Made by a program: the position numbers and the translations under genes
Shown: positions 61,441-64,000 of the stretch, piece by piece
Layout of the letters: every line of letters begins with the position of its first letter
Numbering within the stretch: the stretch's first letter is position 1
DNA from: Haliscomenobacter hydrossis DSM 1100
GTDB taxonomy: Bacteria > Bacteroidota > Bacteroidia > Chitinophagales > Saprospiraceae
Reading direction: 5' to 3'
Length of the DNA stretch: 64,000 nucleotides
Assembly: GCF_000212735.1 (NCBI RefSeq)
Contig: NC_015510.1
Span: forward strand, 6,077,001-6,141,000
Notes under the pieces: generated by a model
What the model was told of the DNA's origin: nothing
Databases searched by the model: none
Seen by the model: only the letters and a program-made list of their open reading frames with translations

Positions 61441-64000
61441 TTAGTTGAAGATGTAACGTACGCCCAATTGTGCTTGCCAAACGCTGTTCACGTTGATGGT
61501 CTTTACAAATGGAGTATCCAACAAAATCGTTTGGCCACCTACCACACGGGTAGCCATGCGGAAAGAAGGTGTTCCATCGGCTGCAACCGCAGCGACGTTC
61601 ACTGGTTGAGCCAAACCAAAGCTACCGGTTGTAGTCTGATTTCCTACTCCCCAAGAATCGTTGATCATATTGCCGAAGTTGAGAATATCCGCTCTGAACT
61701 GGAAAGTATTCTTTTTACCGCCAATCTTGATGTAGACTTCCTGCATTACGGTCAGGTCAAAACGAGTCAACCAGGGCAAATAGCCACCATTGCGTTCTGC
61801 GTACTGGCCACGACGGGTTTTGAGGTATTCATCCGCTTCGATAAAGGCATCAAAAGCTGCCTGCTGCTCAGCAGGAGTATAGACGCGCGCATTGGCACCA
61901 GTGCCAACAGTCAGGTTAGAAAAAACCAGATCAGAAGCCCGATTGGGAACAAAGATCAAGTCGTTGTTGTTCTGACCGTCCCCGTTGATGTCAGTATTAT
62001 AGACGTAACTAATTTTGGAACCACTAGCGGCTACCCCTCCTAGCGTGATCTCCGTAGCTCCACCAAACTTACCTCCGTAGTTGATGCGGTAGTTGACAAA
62101 ACCTACAAAGCGGTGACGCAGATCATTGTCAGCAAAAGACGCCTCCAAGTAGTTTTGACCACCTACTGTAGGTGCATTGGCTTGTACCGTACTACCTACC
62201 GATTGCAAGTCAGTTGCTTTTGCATAGGTATACCCCAGCATTCCCCCAAATCCGTTCACCGCAGGTTTTTCCAACTTGGCGGTGAAAGAGTATGAAGATC
62301 CTTCGTTGGTATTGGCCAATACAAAGGCGTTAGAAATAGTTGGATTGATGAAGCGAGCAGCAGCAAGCCCTGCCCCACTCACACCAGAACCAGGGAAGCG
62401 ATCACGATTGTCGGCACCTGTCAGTGTACGGTCTGGGCCTTTTAGGTTAGCATCTACATAGCGCAAACCTTGCAATACCTTGTTGTACAAGGCCTCTACA
62501 GTCAGTACCAGGCCCAAAGGCAATTGTTGGTCAATGGCGATGTTGTTTTTCCAAAGGCTAGGATATTTCAGATCTTCTCTGGAAGCATTGATCACGTAAC
62601 CCCGCAAATTGTTGATGTCGGTATTCGTTGGAACGAAACGGCTTGGGTCGGTAGTAAATGGGTAATTAGTAGTGTTGGTAACGTTGATTAACGCGGTATT
62701 TACCCCATTGTTACCCAATTGGTTGGATACCAGTACTTGTGGAATTCTTGATACAAAGATACCCGTACCGCCACGAATTTGAGTTTTTTGATCACCCTTA
62801 ACATCGAGGTTGAAGCCCACACGTGGAGACAATTGCAGGTTGGCTTTGGGGAAAGCACTGGTGTTGATTTTCAAATTTTCACCATTTTCATCCTTGAAGG
62901 TCAGCGCGCCTACAACGGGGTTGAAGAAATCTTCGGCAGTACCATTGTCGTACTGGAACAGGTCACCACGAACACCGTAAGTCAATTTGAACTTCTTGGA
63001 CACCTGTAATTCGTCCTGAATGTAAGCAGTAAATGTCGACAACTTCAGTACTTGCAGCGGCTCGATACCTCCAGGCAATAAGGAATAACGCAGGTTGTAG
63101 CGGTTTACCGTTACCGGTGAGGTTGTAGCGTCTGGATTGTTTTTAAACTGTAGCGCAGCAGTTTTGAAGTCATCAATGGAGTTGTACACATAAACACCAT
63201 TAGATGTAGGGTAGAATACGTTGTCGGACTGAAAGTATTCATACCCTAAACCGAAGGTGAAGTAGTGTTTTTTCACCGAAAGATTGTAGTTGTTGATCAG
63301 ATTGAGTGTGCTGTAACTCAACTTGTTGTTTGGCGTAAATGGGTCAAAACCAACCGTAGTATAGGTTGACCCATCCTTCAAAATATCTACAGTTGGGAAA
63401 AGTTGAGTGCGGTAGGTACGGTCTTCAATTTGTTTGTTGAAGGTTGCTACAAAGTTGTTCGAGGTTTTGTTGCTCAATACCGAGTTCAATTCAAAAGCGA
63501 CCGAACGAGTGTTATCCGCAATCAAATACCCCGTATTTTCACCAGAAATCGCTAGGGAAGAGTTTTGACGGAAACCAGCACCCGCAGTGTTACTACTGTT
63601 GGAGCTACTGATCACTTGCTCTGACTCGGAGTTGTGGTGAGAATAGCGCAAAGAGGCTTTGTGCTTTTGGCTGATGTTGTAGTCCAGGCGGATAATTCCT
63701 TTTTGACTGGTTACATCGTTGTTGAAGTTGTCCAAAGCACCCAGATCGTAGTCGAAGTTGGTCTTCATAAAACTGCTCAAATCCAAAAGATCCGCCTCCG
63801 TAACCCGCGAAACGTTACCCGTTGCGCCAGTACGGTTTAACTGCCAGGTAAGTGCAGGGTTGGAACTTTTGAATTGCTCTCCATTAAAGAAGAAGAACAA
63901 TTTATTTTTGATGATGGGTCCACCTAAGCGGAATCCTGTAGTTTTTTCGTCGATGTTTACAGCAGGGATATTCTGGCCATCAGCTTTATCCCCAACGATG
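61441..64000 (-). CDS. TonB-dependent receptor, Oar-like (N-terminus outside window)
   Basis: The frame is open from the right window edge, so at least 852 residues are seen and the signal peptide and most of the plug are missing. The visible start, [19 protein letters not shown], is the usual Oar-type plug/barrel junction. The rest is beta-barrel (such as [49 protein letters not shown]), ending in [13 protein letters not shown] with an aromatic last strand. These receptors resemble Myxococcus Oar and often import peptides or proteins. No SusD gene is in view. A terminator lies just beyond the stop. Confidence 0.9.
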   Translation of the reverse strand, partial: IVGDKADGQNIPAVNIDEKTTGFRLGGPIIKNKLFFFFNGEQFKSSNPALTWQLNRTGATGNVSRVTEADLLDLSSFMKTNFDYDLGALDNFNNDVTSQKGIIRLDYNISQKHKASLRYSHHNSESEQVISSSNSSNTAGAGFRQNSSLAISGENTGYLIADNTRSVAFELNSVLSNKTSNNFVATFNKQIEDRTYRTQLFPTVDILKDGSTYTTVGFDPFTPNNKLSYSTLNLINNYNLSVKKHYFTFGLGYEYFQSDNVFYPTSNGVYVYNSIDDFKTAALQFKNNPDATTSPVTVNRYNLRYSLLPGGIEPLQVLKLSTFTAYIQDELQVSKKFKLTYGVRGDLFQYDNGTAEDFFNPVVGALTFKDENGENLKINTSAFPKANLQLSPRVGFNLDVKGDQKTQIRGGTGIFVSRIPQVLVSNQLGNNGVNTALINVTNTTNYPFTTDPSRFVPTNTDINNLRGYVINASREDLKYPSLWKNNIAIDQQLPLGLVLTVEALYNKVLQGLRYVDANLKGPDRTLTGADNRDRFPGSGVSGAGLAAARFINPTISNAFVLANTNEGSSYSFTAKLEKPAVNGFGGMLGYTYAKATDLQSVGSTVQANAPTVGGQNYLEASFADNDLRHRFVGFVNYRINYGGKFGGATEITLGGVAASGSKISYVYNTDINGDGQNNNDLIFVPNRASDLVFSNLTVGTGANARVYTPAEQQAAFDAFIEADEYLKTRRGQYAERNGGYLPWLTRFDLTVMQEVYIKIGGKKNTFQFRADILNFGNMINDSWGVGNQTTTGSFGLAQPVNVAAVAADGTPSFRMATRVVGGQTILLDTPFVKTINVNSVWQAQLGVRYIFN

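Noticed and set aside
9-64000. Known defence, phage or secondary-metabolite island
   Set aside because: Apart from the Uma2-like fragment and one ABC exporter, no marker genes of such systems were found.

Overview
The window looks like chromosome of a Bacteroidota bacterium, most likely of the Saprospirales (Haliscomenobacter/Lewinella type). The signs are paired SusC/SusD proteins driven by an ECF sigma and a FecR, C-terminal type IX secretion (T9SS) tails on giant surface proteins, a type II glutamine synthetase, the bL28-bL33-DUF4295-FtsY cluster, and promoters of the form TTTG, 20 bases, TAnnTTTG. The genus is a guess; the phylum is firm. No rRNA, CRISPR array, prophage or recognisable defence island was seen.

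Layout. 1-5.7 kb: a truncated Uma2-type nuclease, an App1-like phosphatase, a secreted NTF2-like protein, RlpA, FtsY, three small ribosomal proteins and tRNA-Arg. 6-10.6 kb: a 1492-residue secreted protein with dockerin-like, cohesin-like and T9SS domains. 10.8-21.4 kb: a sigma/FecR/SusC/SusD uptake locus followed by a 14-motif FG-GAP lipoprotein. 21.4-23.3 kb: an intergenic palindrome broken by a Tn5-like insertion sequence and a MITE. 23.3-29.1 kb: a T9SS subtilase, a leucine-rich lipoprotein, a NarL-type regulator, a DUF4230-like membrane protein and FolP. 29.3-36.1 kb: a 2285-residue adhesin with thirteen 92-residue repeats. 36.2-43.7 kb: tRNA-Ser and housekeeping genes (TatD, RNase H, peptide deformylase, RuvX, methyltransferase, ManA, two thioredoxin-fold proteins, RluF). 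43.8-52.7 kb: a sortilin-like propeller, a frameshifted histidine kinase with its response regulator, an ABC exporter and an orphan ECF sigma. 53-64 kb: a LacI regulator, a four-helix-bundle protein, GSII glutamine synthetase with an OmpL-like porin, an HHH/beta-barrel protein, QueD, CtlX and a truncated Oar-like TonB receptor.

The most unusual content is between the genes. At least seven intergenic spots hold palindromes whose arms are tandem 7-10-base words. The word differs from place to place (GAAAAGT, GTTGAG, GGTTGAT, GGTTCGA, CTAAGGTG), and several arrays start at or within a few bases of a stop codon. One such palindrome can be rebuilt exactly: removing the insertion sequence with one 10-bp duplication and the MITE with one 9-bp duplication restores an almost perfect inverted repeat. 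The two mobile elements therefore landed in the two arms of the same cassette, both next to CTAAGGT. Two orphan promoter-terminator pairs (near 39.1 and 57.1 kb) predict small RNAs of about 70-90 nt.
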